Assembly (NCBI RefSeq): GCF_016117655.1
Contig: NZ_CP064936.1
Coordinates: 2,046,001-2,110,000 of the forward strand
Reading direction: 5' to 3'
DNA from: Treponema peruense
GTDB taxonomy: Bacteria; Spirochaetota; Spirochaetia; Treponematales; Treponemataceae
Length of the DNA stretch: 64,000 nucleotides
Positions 27,667 through 37,076 of the stretch are shown in pieces; position 1 is the stretch's first letter, and each line of letters begins with the position of its first letter. A model generated the notes under the pieces. That model did no database searches and was not told where the DNA came from. It saw only the letters and a list, made by a program, of their open reading frames with translations. Made by a program: the position numbers and the translations under genes.

Positions 27667-28617
27667 TTATTTAAGAAGATCTGAAGGAAGTTCAATTCCA
27701 AGAATCTTTACAGTGTCAGGATTGTATGTAAAGTCGCAGGTACTCAGATACTGTACAGGCATTTCTGCAGGCTTTTTTCCGTTCTTGAGAATATCTACAG
27801 CCATAGTTGCAGTCTGTTTTCCAAGTTCGTAGTAGTTGATTCCGTATGTGGCAAGTCCGCCTTTGTCCACCATTCCGCTTTCACCGCAGATTACAGGAAT
27901 TTTTGCTTCGTTTGTAACAAGTGCTACTGTAGCCATGCAGCTTGCAATCATGTTGTCTGTAGGAGTATAAATTGCGTCTACCTTTCCGACAAGGCTCTGT
28001 ACAACCTGCTGAACTTCATTTGTGTTTGAAACAGTTGCGTCTACATAGGAAAGTCCCACTTTGTCACATGCTTCCTTCGCAATGTCTATCTGGAACTTTG
28101 AATTCTCTTCGCTTGAGCAGTAAAGCATTCCGACTTTTTTTGCATTCGGGAAAATCTTTTTGAGAAGATCAATCTGAGCTGCAACCGGAGTAAGGTCAGA
28201 AGTACCGCTTACGTTTGTTCCGGGGAGTTTGTTGCTGTTTACAAGACCTGCACTTTCGGGGTCTGTAACGGCAGTAACAAGAATAGGAATGCGCTCTGTC
28301 TTGTTTGCTACAGCCTGTGCAGCCGGAGTTGCAATTGCAAGAATAAGATCGCTGCGTGTAGAAACAAGTTTGTCTGCGATAGTAACGCAGTTGGCCTGTT
28401 CGCCCTGGGCATTTTCGTAGTCAATCTTTATGTTCTTTCCGTCTTCATAACCGGCGGCCTTGAGTCCGTCAACAAAACCCTTATAAGAAGCGTCAAGGGC
28501 CGGGTGTTCAACAAGCTGAATAACACCGATTTTTGTTACTTTTGCTCCCGAAGAACAAGAGCATACAAGTGCCGTAACTGTAGCTGCAACGGCCAGAACT
28601 TTCAATACTTTCTTCAT
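27667..28617 (-). CDS. ABC importer substrate-binding lipoprotein
   Basis: Periplasmic solute-binding protein of the TrpX-like/PF04392 type. The signal peptide has Cys at 19 and 21 as lipid-attachment candidates. The typical sequence TKIGVIQLVEHPALDASYKGFVDGL follows, then YTPTDNMIASC and the closing TVKILGIELP. Length 316 aa is normal. It has an AGGATGG ribosome-binding site and is the first gene of the transporter unit, likely the most expressed. Confidence 0.9.
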   Translation of the reverse strand: MKKVLKVLAVAATVTALVCSCSSGAKVTKIGVIQLVEHPALDASYKGFVDGLKAAGYEDGKNIKIDYENAQGEQANCVTIADKLVSTRSDLILAIATPAAQAVANKTERIPILVTAVTDPESAGLVNSNKLPGTNVSGTSDLTPVAAQIDLLKKIFPNAKKVGMLYCSSEENSKFQIDIAKEACDKVGLSYVDATVSNTNEVQQVVQSLVGKVDAIYTPTDNMIASCMATVALVTNEAKIPVICGESGMVDKGGLATYGINYYELGKQTATMAVDILKNGKKPAEMPVQYLSTCDFTYNPDTVKILGIELPSDLLK

Positions 28618-28717
28618 AAAAATCCATCCTGAAGTCTAGAATTAGCGGAAAATTTACATTCCGCAGAGTAAACAATATAATTAATTAAAAAAAATCTCAA
28701 GAATGTGTTGCCGATTT

Positions 28718-28747
28718 TTGCAAATTCTACTTTTCAAAGTCTATATA
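28718..28747 (+). promoter_or_regulatory. radC promoter, leaderless
   Basis: -35 TTGCAA, an 18-nt spacer and -10 TATATA ending 6 nt before ATG 28754; no ribosome-binding site. Confidence 0.55.
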
Positions 28748-28753
28748 TATAGT

Positions 28754-29425
28754 ATGGACAATATAAATTTACAACTAGAAGAATTGAACGACAAGCCCGA
28801 CATAAGGGAACTTACGCTCAGAAATGGAATTTACTATCCCAGTGATGAAGAACTCATTATGCTTATTCTGGGCCGGGGAACAAGGAAAAACCCCATTGAA
28901 CTTTTGTCTCAGGAAGTCATAGACATGCTCAATGCCAGCAATGATGAAAACCTGATTCAAAATCTTGTTTCAATAGAAGGTGTCGGAACTTCGCGGGCCC
29001 TTGTTATAGCGGCTGCACTCGAACTTGGAAGGCGGCGCAACAGTTACCAGAAAAAAACGGTCAACAAACCCAGCGACATTGTTCCGTACGTCCAGCATTA
29101 TTCGCTCAAACCTACGGAACATTTTGTTACGGCAACAGTAAACGGCGCCCACGAACTTATCAAAATAAGACTTATCTCTGTAGGAACAACAAACAGAACG
29201 CTTGTTCACCCCAGAGAAATTTTTGCAGGGGCAGTTTCGGAACACGCTTCGGGAATAATATGCTGCCACAACCACCCTTACGGAAAATGCAGTCCCAGCC
29301 ACGCCGATGTTGAGTCAACAAAAGTTCTTCAGCAGGCGGCAGGAATCCTGGGAATAACATTTATGGACCATATCATAATCACAAAAAACGACTACTTCAG
29401 CTTTCTTGAACATGACATGCTTTGA
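28754..29425 (+). CDS. radC: RadC-family JAB/MPN protein
   Basis: RadC homologue with a helix-hairpin-helix region (VSIEGVGTSRALVIAAALELGRR, about 60-90) and a metal-binding JAMM motif (HNHPYG...SPSHAD) near 175-190. The cellular role is unsettled; the old DNA-repair assignment in E. coli is doubtful. ATG 28754 gives 223 aa, the usual length; in-frame upstream codons would place the start before the promoter. Confidence 0.9.
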   Translation: MDNINLQLEELNDKPDIRELTLRNGIYYPSDEELIMLILGRGTRKNPIELLSQEVIDMLNASNDENLIQNLVSIEGVGTSRALVIAAALELGRRRNSYQKKTVNKPSDIVPYVQHYSLKPTEHFVTATVNGAHELIKIRLISVGTTNRTLVHPREIFAGAVSEHASGIICCHNHPYGKCSPSHADVESTKVLQQAAGILGITFMDHIIITKNDYFSFLEHDML

Positions 29426-29450
29426 AACAATGCAGTATTGGTGTTATAAT
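29422..29450 (+). promoter_or_regulatory. Promoter of the PEGA-protein gene
   Basis: -35 TTGAAA (overlapping the radC stop), a 17-nt spacer and -10 TATAAT; a leader of about 40 nt with a GGAGAG site follows. Confidence 0.75.
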
Positions 29451-29496
29451 TTATGCGTAAAAAAAACGGAATCCACAACTTTTTCCGGAGAGCACG

Positions 29497-31059
29497 ATGA
29501 AATTAAAAAAAATACTGGTTCTGGCGGCGACACTTTTTTCACTGCAGTACAATTATGCTCAGGTTTCAGCATCACGTACACCGGTTTTTACAGGCTCGGA
29601 CGATATTACCGCGGTAAAGCAAAAAAAAGCGTCCCTCAGTGTACACGTCAACACAAGCGGCGCTTCGGTTTACCTTGACGGAAGCTATAGAGGAACGGCA
29701 CCTGTACGCATTACAGAAATCGAGCCGGGAAACCATACCTTAAGAATACAAAAGCCCCACTACGAAACCAGGACAATCAGCATAAATCTGCGTCCGGGAC
29801 AAACACACGATATATACGCCGATCTTGAAAAAATTTCGGGTTTTCTTTACGTGCAGACATCCCCTTCAGGCGCAGACATTTACGTAGACGGCGGCCGTGT
29901 ATTCAGTTCATCTTCGGCAATAGAACTGGACGAAGGCTTCCACAGAATTTCTGCCGAAAAATTCGGTTACAAAAAGGAAAATTCCACGATAACAATAATC
30001 CGCGGCATGACACGAACAGTTTCACTTACGCTGCAGAAGGCTGAATTCGAAATAACATCGGTTACCGCGTCAAAAAAGAAATTCAACCCGCGCAATGCAG
30101 GAGGACTAGGTTCAATAGACATAAATTTTTCTGTAACCGCGCCCGAAACAGGAACCCTCTATATTACAGACGAAAGCGGCAGTATTTTAAGTTCCAGCGA
30201 ATATACGTTTACAACCTGGAACGGAACATACTCATGGGACGGGACAGACAAAGACGGTTACATTGCCCCGGACGGAACCTACAAAGCCGTACTCTGTGCA
30301 GGCAAAAAAGAAGTGGTGGCTTCATTCAGCATAGATTCGTCAATAACCTACCCTCAGCTTTCAATCACTTCTTTCGGAAGCGGAATTGCAGGTCTTCCTG
30401 TTCCAAAAAACAATCCTTCAGGTTCGTTTACAATGGAATTCGGTGCCGGTGTCTGTTTTGCCCCGTTAAGTGAAAAAACTTTTGCCGGCGCACCGTACAA
30501 AATATCGCTTGCATTTACTGCCGCGGACTTTCTGGAACTTTCAGGAAACTTCACAGGATTTTTCGCAGGTTCAGACAGGTTCAGTGCATCAGGAGCCGCA
30601 AAATTCGCGTGGAGCAGTCTGGTAACAGACAAAACTTCCCTTAAGTACGGAATTTCTGCAGCATTCGAAAGTACAGCAAAATTCTTTCCCGAAGAAAAAT
30701 GCCCTGATGACGGCAGCGGAATTTCTTTCTGCGGAATGATGGGAACAGAATCTGACGGAACGTTCGCCGGTCTTTCCTCGCAGTACACATTCTATACCGG
30801 AACAGAAGAATTTGCGCATCTTTGGAAAAACGGAATAACAGTCCTCAAAACAACGGACTTTTTTTCTGCGGGTGCATATGCCGCAATAACCTCTTTTCCA
30901 AAAGAAAATGTCTGGTTTGACCATGCAGACGCCGGAATTCAGGCCTGCATATATCTCGGAAGCACAAGGGCTTATCTTATACTGCAGACCGGCTGCACAT
31001 TGTTTCCCGAAGGCGGGATTTATTTAAACGCAAATGCCGCGGTGTCACTCACATTTTGA
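29497..31059 (+). CDS. Exported PEGA-domain protein
   Basis: Signal peptide (MKLKKILVLAATLFSLQYNYAQ), then two PEGA-type domains (about 45-115 and 115-180; SVYLDGSYRGTAPV and DIYVDGGRVF). A FlgD-like immunoglobulin segment (YSWDGTDKDGYIAPDGTY, about 245-265) comes next, then a long Ser/Phe-rich region to residue 520 that resembles barrel strands. PEGA domains are thought to bind surface sugars or proteins. The protein probably sits in the periplasm or outer membrane. The htrA promoter overlaps its stop codon. Confidence 0.75.
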   Translation: MKLKKILVLAATLFSLQYNYAQVSASRTPVFTGSDDITAVKQKKASLSVHVNTSGASVYLDGSYRGTAPVRITEIEPGNHTLRIQKPHYETRTISINLRPGQTHDIYADLEKISGFLYVQTSPSGADIYVDGGRVFSSSSAIELDEGFHRISAEKFGYKKENSTITIIRGMTRTVSLTLQKAEFEITSVTASKKKFNPRNAGGLGSIDINFSVTAPETGTLYITDESGSILSSSEYTFTTWNGTYSWDGTDKDGYIAPDGTYKAVLCAGKKEVVASFSIDSSITYPQLSITSFGSGIAGLPVPKNNPSGSFTMEFGAGVCFAPLSEKTFAGAPYKISLAFTAADFLELSGNFTGFFAGSDRFSASGAAKFAWSSLVTDKTSLKYGISAAFESTAKFFPEEKCPDDGSGISFCGMMGTESDGTFAGLSSQYTFYTGTEEFAHLWKNGITVLKTTDFFSAGAYAAITSFPKENVWFDHADAGIQACIYLGSTRAYLILQTGCTLFPEGGIYLNANAAVSLTF

Positions 31060-31084
31060 CACTCAGGCGCATTGACGCTATATT
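31056..31084 (+). promoter_or_regulatory. htrA promoter, leaderless
   Basis: -35 TTGACA (overlapping the upstream stop), a 17-nt spacer and -10 TATATT ending 6 nt before ATG 31091. This is the cleanest leaderless example in the window. Confidence 0.75.
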
Positions 31085-31090
31085 GGTATT

Positions 31091-32359
31091 ATGAAACTTT
31101 ATTCAAAAAGACAGCTTTTGGTACGCACGGCAGCCGCAGGAATTACCGCAGCCGCAATTTCGGCACTGATATGTGCTGCAGTAATAAAAAATTCACACGG
31201 AACAGAAAACCCGCAGCAGACAGAAACAGCACAGAGCAGCGGTTCCGTTACAGAGACACAGGAAGCTGTTCCGCAGAAAAAAGAAGCAGAACTCCAGACG
31301 AATTCCCCGGTGCTTCAGGTAATAAACAATTCGTCGGACTACACTCAGGACGAGATACAGAATATTTCGGTATACGAAAAATGCAACGAAGCGGTTGTAA
31401 ACATCACGACAAAAGTCATGGACTACAACTGGTTCTACGAGCCTGAACTCAAAGACAGCGGTTCGGGGTCGGGGTCAATCATTGACAAAAGGGGTTACGT
31501 CGTAACAAACGTTCATGTCGTTAAAAACGCAACCCTTATCACAATTTCCCTTGCCGACGGAACTTCATACGAAGGAAAAGTCGTTGGTCTTGACGAAAGC
31601 AGCGACATTGCGGTCCTTAAATTCGATCCGCCGCAGAATGTGGAACTCAAAACAATTTCGTTCGGAGACTCAGAAAACCTTCGTGTAGGCCAGAATGTAA
31701 TTGCAATAGGAAACCCGTTTGCACTTGAACGCACAATGACAACAGGTATCATTTCCGGACTGGGCCGCCCTATCCAGTCTGCAAAAAACGTAATTATCCG
31801 CAACATGATACAGACAGACGCTGCAATTAACCCCGGAAACTCAGGCGGTCCTCTTCTGGACAGCAAGGGGCGCATGATAGGCATAAACACAATGATTTAT
31901 TCCACAAGCGGCTCTTCGAGCGGAGTCGGTTTTGCAATTCCGGCAAGTACAGCCAGACGCGTTGTAAGTGATTTGCTGACTTACGGAAGGGTAAACCGCG
32001 GAGAAATGAAGCTTTCGCTTATACAGAACACACCAAGAATAGCTTCTTTTGCAGGATACAAAATCTCTTCCGGAATGATAATCAACAGTGTGGAAAAGAA
32101 CAGTCTTGCAGAAAAAGCAGGTCTTCAAGGCGGAACAATGGCAGTCCAGTACGGAACCTACAATCCGCAGATAATATACCTGGGCGGAGACATCATTACC
32201 GAAATTGACGGCATAAGCATTTCAAAACTGGCCGACTACTACAGCGCACTCGAAGACAAGGTTCCGGGAGACAAAGTTACTGTTACCGTTTACAGAAAGG
32301 GGCGCTACGAAAAAATAACGGTTACACTGGAGTCACCCAAAAACTCATCGGAGGCATGA
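31091..32359 (+). CDS. htrA: HtrA/DegP-type serine protease
   Basis: Periplasmic quality-control protease anchored by an N-terminal membrane segment (about 10-32). The catalytic triad is H142 (NVHVV), D172 (SSDIAVL) and S251 (GNSGGP). One PDZ domain follows (about 320-415), making it DegS-like in architecture. A Gln/Glu-rich spacer separates the anchor from the protease domain. The stop overlaps the uvrB start. Confidence 0.93.
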   Translation: MKLYSKRQLLVRTAAAGITAAAISALICAAVIKNSHGTENPQQTETAQSSGSVTETQEAVPQKKEAELQTNSPVLQVINNSSDYTQDEIQNISVYEKCNEAVVNITTKVMDYNWFYEPELKDSGSGSGSIIDKRGYVVTNVHVVKNATLITISLADGTSYEGKVVGLDESSDIAVLKFDPPQNVELKTISFGDSENLRVGQNVIAIGNPFALERTMTTGIISGLGRPIQSAKNVIIRNMIQTDAAINPGNSGGPLLDSKGRMIGINTMIYSTSGSSSGVGFAIPASTARRVVSDLLTYGRVNRGEMKLSLIQNTPRIASFAGYKISSGMIINSVEKNSLAEKAGLQGGTMAVQYGTYNPQIIYLGGDIITEIDGISISKLADYYSALEDKVPGDKVTVTVYRKGRYEKITVTLESPKNSSEA

Positions 32360-34356
32360 TGAGAAAATTCAAAGTCTGTTCACCGTATGAACCTGCAGGA
32401 GACCAGCCACAGGCAATCCAAAAACTTGCGGAAGGTTTTCTGCGCGGAGACAAATTCCAGACACTCAAGGGCGTAACGGGAAGTGGCAAAACGTTTACCA
32501 TGGCAAAAATAATAGAAGCCGTACAAAGACCCACGCTTATCATAAGCCACAATAAAACCCTTTCGGCCCAGCTCTACCGCGAATTCAAAACATTTTTCCC
32601 CGACAACGCCGTCGAATACTTTGTAAGCTACTACGACTATTACCAGCCCGAAGCCTATGTTCCGGCGCGTGACCTCTATATAGAAAAAGACGCCGACGTC
32701 AATGCAGAAATAGACAAACTGCGTCTTGCGGCAACATACAGCCTCATGGAACGCCGTGACGTAATAATTGTTGCCACCGTAAGCTGCATATACGGACTTG
32801 GTATGCCTGAACTCTACAAGGAAATGCGCACGGGAATAGAAGTAGGCCAGACACTTGACCCGCACACGCTTGCAGAAAAACTCATTGCAGTCCAATACAC
32901 ACGCAACGACATGGTACTTGAACGCGGACGATTCAGAATAAAGGGAGATACGATAGAAGTTTTCCCTCCCTACATGGAAACAGACCAGGCTTACAGAATA
33001 GAACTTGACTTTGAAGAAGTGTCTGCAATAAAACGCTTTGACACCATTACCGGCGAAACAATAGAAAACCTTGACGAACTGTGGCTCTACCCTGCAAAAC
33101 ACTTTGTCGTTCCGCAGGACATGCTCAACACCGCCACGCAGAAAATCGAAGCCGAACTCAACGAACGCCTGGAAGAACTGCGCGGCCAGGGAAAAATACT
33201 TGAAGCAGAGCGCCTTAAAACAAGAACAACATACGATATAGAAATGATGCGCGAAATGGGCTACTGTTCCGGAATAGAAAATTATTCGGCACCCATTGCA
33301 GGCAGAAAACACGGTGCCCCTCCGGCAACACTGCTCCACTATTTTCCCGACGACTTTCTGTGCATGATAGATGAAGCCCACGTAACGGTTCCGCAGATTG
33401 GCGCCATGTACGAAGGAGACCGCAGCCGCAAGCAGAATCTCATAGACTTCGGCTTCAGACTGCCGAGTGCGCTTGACAACAGACCGCTTAAGGCAGAAGA
33501 ATTTGCAGCAAAACTGGGGCAGGTTATTTACGTAACGGCAACACCGCGCAAAGAAGAAATACAAAAGTCCACTCAAGTTGTTGAACAGCTTATCCGCCCT
33601 ACAGGACTTCTGGATCCGCTTATCGAAGTGCGCCCGAGCGAAGGCCAGATGCAGGACATCTACAACGAAATCCAGGAAAGAATCAAAAAACACGAACGTT
33701 CGCTGGTTCTTACACTTACAAAAAAAATGGCAGAAGACCTTACGGACTATCTTACCGGACTTAACTTAAAGGTAAAATACATTCACTCAGAAATAGACAC
33801 CTTTGAGCGTGTGGAAATCCTCAAAAGCCTGCGTTCAGGGGAAACTGATGTTTTGATAGGAATAAATCTGCTCAGGGAAGGAATAGATCTGCCCGAAGTC
33901 TCTTTCATTGCAATTCTTGACGCAGACAAAATCGGTTTTTTGAGAAGCACAACTTCGCTTATCCAGATTATAGGCCGCGCTGCAAGAAATGCACAGGGAA
34001 CAGTCGTAATGTATGCAGACCGGATGAGCGATGCCATGAAGGAAGCCATAGAAGAAACTTCCCGTCGCAGAAAAATCCAGGAAGAATACAATAAAGAACA
34101 CGGAATAACGCCAAAAACAATTACAAAAGCCGTAGAAGATATTCTTGTCCATGAAAAAACAGATGCAGAAGAAAATGCAAAAACAGAACTTGAAATCCTC
34201 AAGAAAACATCAAATCTCTTTGTACCTGCCCAGCGCAAAAAACTGATTGAAGCCCTTAAAAAGCAGATGTCAGAATGTGCAGACCACCTGGACTACGAAC
34301 AGGCCGCCGTTATAAGAGACCAGATTCTTGAAATAGAAAAAACTTACGGTAAATAA
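32356..34356 (+). CDS. uvrB: Excinuclease ABC subunit B
   Basis: Damage-verifying helicase-like subunit of nucleotide excision repair. Walker A GVTGSGKT (about 39-46), the beta-hairpin with YYDYYQPEAYVP, the helicase motifs with INLLREGIDLPEVS and IGRAARN, and a C-terminal UVR motif (about 625-660) that binds UvrC. At 666 aa it is complete. ATG 32356 overlaps the htrA stop, so the two are co-transcribed. Confidence 0.97.
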   Translation: MMRKFKVCSPYEPAGDQPQAIQKLAEGFLRGDKFQTLKGVTGSGKTFTMAKIIEAVQRPTLIISHNKTLSAQLYREFKTFFPDNAVEYFVSYYDYYQPEAYVPARDLYIEKDADVNAEIDKLRLAATYSLMERRDVIIVATVSCIYGLGMPELYKEMRTGIEVGQTLDPHTLAEKLIAVQYTRNDMVLERGRFRIKGDTIEVFPPYMETDQAYRIELDFEEVSAIKRFDTITGETIENLDELWLYPAKHFVVPQDMLNTATQKIEAELNERLEELRGQGKILEAERLKTRTTYDIEMMREMGYCSGIENYSAPIAGRKHGAPPATLLHYFPDDFLCMIDEAHVTVPQIGAMYEGDRSRKQNLIDFGFRLPSALDNRPLKAEEFAAKLGQVIYVTATPRKEEIQKSTQVVEQLIRPTGLLDPLIEVRPSEGQMQDIYNEIQERIKKHERSLVLTLTKKMAEDLTDYLTGLNLKVKYIHSEIDTFERVEILKSLRSGETDVLIGINLLREGIDLPEVSFIAILDADKIGFLRSTTSLIQIIGRAARNAQGTVVMYADRMSDAMKEAIEETSRRRKIQEEYNKEHGITPKTITKAVEDILVHEKTDAEENAKTELEILKKTSNLFVPAQRKKLIEALKKQMSECADHLDYEQAAVIRDQILEIEKTYGK

Positions 34357-34388
34357 CAGCGGGAATAACCCCATACGGGGTAAACTGA

Positions 34389-34417
34389 TTGACAAGAACG
34401 TATTTTTCATGTATATT
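34389..34417 (+). promoter_or_regulatory. rpmB promoter
   Basis: Perfect -35 TTGACA, a 17-nt spacer and -10 TATATT, with a leader of about 40 nt. A short ACCCC-GGGGT hairpin just upstream may end the uvrB transcript. Confidence 0.8.
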
Positions 34418-34462
34418 ATCAAAACTTATTGTATTTGATTTTTTTTTAGGTAGGTAAGAGAT

Positions 34463-34702
34463 ATGTCAAGAACATGCGATATTTGCGGAAAAGGCACAAT
34501 GCACGGTAACAAGGTCAGCAAATCATACAATCACACACGCCGCACTTGGAAGCCAAATCTTCTTAAGATCAAGACAGAGATTTTCGGAACAACCAGAACT
34601 CTCAAGATCTGCACACAGTGTCTTCGCAGCGGATTTATTACAAAGAAAATCAACGTTGTTCCAGCCAATGCCGGAGCACCTGCTAAAGAAGAGAACAAAT
34701 AA
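34463..34702 (+). CDS. rpmB: Ribosomal protein L28
   Basis: Large-subunit protein of 79 aa. CxxC pairs at the N-terminus (CDICG) and the middle (ICTQCLRSG) suggest the zinc-binding form. The family core with SHTRRTWKPN-like residues (here SYNHTRRTWKPNLLK) is clear. It is monocistronic, between its own promoter and terminator. Confidence 0.95.
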   Translation: MSRTCDICGKGTMHGNKVSKSYNHTRRTWKPNLLKIKTEIFGTTRTLKICTQCLRSGFITKKINVVPANAGAPAKEENK

Positions 34703-34724
34703 TCTTTTCTAAAAGATTTTCAAA

Positions 34725-34754
34725 CCCGTCCCGTTAAAAGGACGGGATTTTTTT
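34725..34754 (+). terminator. rpmB terminator
   Basis: CCCGTCC and GGACGGG arms around an 8-nt loop, followed by A and eight T. Confidence 0.9.
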
Positions 34755-34773
34755 TGCTGTTCAACAGACTGCC

Positions 34774-35661
34774 TTAAAAAGAAAGTTCCAGCCCGTCAAA
34801 AGCAGGCCCTACCCTTCCGCCGTCAGAAACAGACTTCTTTAATGCAGGAAAATTATCCAGAACAGAATCAACATATTTTTTAATATCTGTATGGGACATA
34901 TTGTGCGTAATGTGTGTAAGCCAGGTATTTTCTGCACCAATCCTTTCGGCCGCTTCAAGAGCCTGTTCAAATGAAAAGTGCGTGGAATGCGGTTCCACCC
35001 GAAGTCCGTCTATAATAACATGAACCAGCTGCCCGGCCTGTTCACCTATAATTCTGAAAGTTTCTTCGGGAATAAAATTGCAGTCGGTAAGATAGGCCGC
35101 ACTTTTTCTGCAGCCGTCTTTTTCTTCGGTAAGAAGATACCCGCTTACTTCAAGGTTTCCGTGCATTATGGGAAGCGGAATAATCCTGAGATTTCCGACA
35201 TAAAGCGGTTCACTTTTGCCCGAAAATGACTTCATGCAAAGCTTGGGTTTTCCGCCGCCTTCAACCACCGGATTAAAAACATAGTCAAAGCGGTTTTCTA
35301 TATCATTTACAGTCTGACTGTTTGCATAAATCGGAAGTCCTTCACCAAAAGTTTCGCACTCCCCGTTGAATGAAGGATCAACAGATTTTGTATGGCTAAA
35401 AACGCGCAGATCGTCTATTCCGTGCAGATGGTCGGCATGGCTGTGCGTTAAAAGTACGGCGTCAAGTCTTTTTATACCGCACCTCAATGCCTGTATTCTG
35501 AATTCAGGGCCTGTATCTATAACAACAGATGCCGGTTCAGAAACATACAGGCTGCACCTTAATCTTTTGTCACGTACATCATCAGAACGGCAGACCGCAC
35601 AGTCGCATCCTATTACGGGAATTCCGTGGCTGGTCCCCGTTCCCATTAAAATCATTTTCAT
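34774..35661 (-). CDS. MBL-fold hydrolase, PhnP-like
   Basis: Metallo-beta-lactamase-fold phosphodiesterase candidate. MGTGTSHGIPVIGC starts the protein, CDCAVC (about 19-25) resembles the extra zinc site of PhnP, and THSHADHLHGIDD (about 72-84) supplies the main metal ligands. Later His/Asp residues (LPIMHGN, LTDCNF, WLTHITHNMSH) complete the site. At 295 aa it is near PhnP length. PhnP cleaves cyclic ribose phosphates; the substrate here is uncertain because no phn genes are nearby. Confidence 0.8.
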   Translation of the reverse strand: MKMILMGTGTSHGIPVIGCDCAVCRSDDVRDKRLRCSLYVSEPASVVIDTGPEFRIQALRCGIKRLDAVLLTHSHADHLHGIDDLRVFSHTKSVDPSFNGECETFGEGLPIYANSQTVNDIENRFDYVFNPVVEGGGKPKLCMKSFSGKSEPLYVGNLRIIPLPIMHGNLEVSGYLLTEEKDGCRKSAAYLTDCNFIPEETFRIIGEQAGQLVHVIIDGLRVEPHSTHFSFEQALEAAERIGAENTWLTHITHNMSHTDIKKYVDSVLDNFPALKKSVSDGGRVGPAFDGLELSF

Positions 35662-35782
35662 TCCGCAAGTCTAAACCTTTAAAGACATTTAGTCACTACA
35701 CGGCCTCTTCTGTTTCCTTTACAGGATTGACATAAACAACGGCATGCAGAATTTTACAACTGCTTGAATTTGACTGTATATA

Positions 35783-35811
35783 TTGACAAAGGACGGAATT
35801 TTCTGCATAAT
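35783..35811 (+). promoter_or_regulatory. rpsU promoter
   Basis: -35 TTGACA, a 17-nt spacer and -10 CATAAT; the leader is about 40 nt. Confidence 0.75.
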
Positions 35812-35857
35812 ATAAATCCCTGTGGAACTTCCGCCGGTGAGGATGGTGAATAAAGAT

Positions 35858-36070
35858 ATGGCAACAATCAGTGTTGACGACAATGAGAACCTCGAGAAGG
35901 CAATCAAACGCTTCAAGAGAATGGTTGAAAAGGAAGGCATTATCCGCGAATACAAAAAGCGCGAATATTACGAAAAGCCCTCTACAATCCTTAACCGCAA
36001 GAACAAGTCATTGCAGCGCAAGTTGATGAAAAAAAATCACAGACCGCATGAGTCAAAGTCAGCTTATTAA
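35858..36070 (+). CDS. rpsU: Ribosomal protein S21
   Basis: Small-subunit protein of 70 aa that helps mRNA binding during initiation. The sequence [32 protein letters not shown] is typical, with the basic C-terminal tail. ATG 35858 gives the family start; an in-frame start at 35822 would add a non-conserved extension. The end overlaps the next gene by 23 bp. Confidence 0.95.
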   Translation: MATISVDDNENLEKAIKRFKRMVEKEGIIREYKKREYYEKPSTILNRKNKSLQRKLMKKNHRPHESKSAY

Positions 36071-36977
36071 TAGCAGGACTTGCGGAACAACCCTCGGAGA
36101 TTTCCGGGGGTTCTTTTTTTTAAGAAAAGCCGCATCTGTCCTCACTTCTGTTTTTTTATTATTCTCAGTTATTTCGTGTACAACCCTTCCGCAAAAAGAA
36201 GTTCCCGTACAAAAAGAAACACTTCTTTCCTGCAGCAGCATTTCATGGACAAAAGTCAAATCGCAGGGACAGATAGAATATGCCCTTCTCTATGACAAAA
36301 GCATTCCGGTAAGGGTTCACGTCGTAAAAGTCAATCTGCTTTCGGGAGTGCAGCCTGTAACTTATCCTTCTGGCAGTGAACAGAAAGATTCCAAGCTTAA
36401 GGCACTCACCACGCAGGAGTTTGCAAAAAATACAAATGCCGCAATTGCAGTAAACGCCTCACCGTTCGGCTGTTCCAGAAACCCTCTCTCTCGTATTTTC
36501 AAGGGAAAGCGTACAATTACCGGGCTTCACTTTGCAGACGGAACAATGTTTTCGCCACCTGTAGAAAAATACTGCGCACTTGTAATAAAACAGCACAAAG
36601 ACGACGGCACAAAATTTTCTGCACAGATAGAAGAATCGCAGTCAGTTCCTGAAACACAGGACACATACATTGCCCTGGGCGGATTTTTTCAGATACTCAG
36701 GGATTCAGAAATAATTGAATACAGAAGAGATATAAAAGACGCAAGAACAGCCGCCGGAATAACAACGGATGGAACGGTACTTTATCTTATGACAGTGGAA
36801 AAAAATTCAAAAAGCACCGGCCTTTCCTACCCTGCCTGCGCACTGCTGTTCAAAAACCTTGGCTGTACAAATGCCATGCAGTTTGACGGAGGCAGTTCCG
36901 CGCAGATGGTTGTAGAAGGAAAGACCGTAACAAAAATGTATTCAATCCCCCAAGCCAACCATCTGGGATTCAAATAA
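36048..36977 (+). CDS. Phosphodiester glycosidase (NAGPA)-domain lipoprotein
   Basis: Lipoprotein with a NAGPA-like domain, a family that removes sugar-phosphodiester caps. Lipobox Cys is C44 (FSVISC). The domain shows [48 protein letters not shown] and the [11 protein letters not shown] signature. The only usual start codon before the signal sequence is ATG 36048, inside rpsU, which gives a long 26-residue lead before the hydrophobic core. The rpsU terminator lies inside this coding region, so expression depends on read-through or on a non-standard start. Confidence 0.75.
   Translation: MSQSQLINSRTCGTTLGDFRGFFFLRKAASVLTSVFLLFSVISCTTLPQKEVPVQKETLLSCSSISWTKVKSQGQIEYALLYDKSIPVRVHVVKVNLLSGVQPVTYPSGSEQKDSKLKALTTQEFAKNTNAAIAVNASPFGCSRNPLSRIFKGKRTITGLHFADGTMFSPPVEKYCALVIKQHKDDGTKFSAQIEESQSVPETQDTYIALGGFFQILRDSEIIEYRRDIKDARTAAGITTDGTVLYLMTVEKNSKSTGLSYPACALLFKNLGCTNAMQFDGGSSAQMVVEGKTVTKMYSIPQANHLGFK
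36089..36121 (+). terminator. rpsU terminator inside the next coding sequence
   Basis: AACCCTCGGA pairs with TCCGGGGGTT (one T-G pair) around a 4-nt loop, followed by C and eight T. It lies within codons 14-25 of the glycosidase lipoprotein. Confidence 0.8.
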
Positions 36978-37041
36978 GTTTCAACGATTTTCTCCAAAAG
37001 CCGTTAAAATATCATATCTATACGGAATCAAAGACTCCGGC

Positions 37042-37076
37042 GTTTCAATGAGTCTCCGAAGGATAATCATTGAAAC
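37042..37076 (-). terminator. Hairpin at the argC stop
   Basis: GTTTCAATGA and TCATTGAAAC form a perfect 10-bp stem that starts at the argC stop codon; the loop holds a small TCC-GAA-GGA stem. No T-run follows, so it may act as an RNA-stability element or weak terminator. Confidence 0.55.

Noticed and set aside
31056-31090. Heat-shock control element (CIRCE) before htrA
   Set aside because: No inverted repeat of that type is present; the region is filled by a standard -35/-10 promoter.
32380-33693. Long open frame on the minus strand opposite uvrB (437 codons)
   Set aside because: It lies wholly inside uvrB, shows no family motif, is Cys/Phe/Tyr-rich as shadow frames are, and has no ribosome-binding site.
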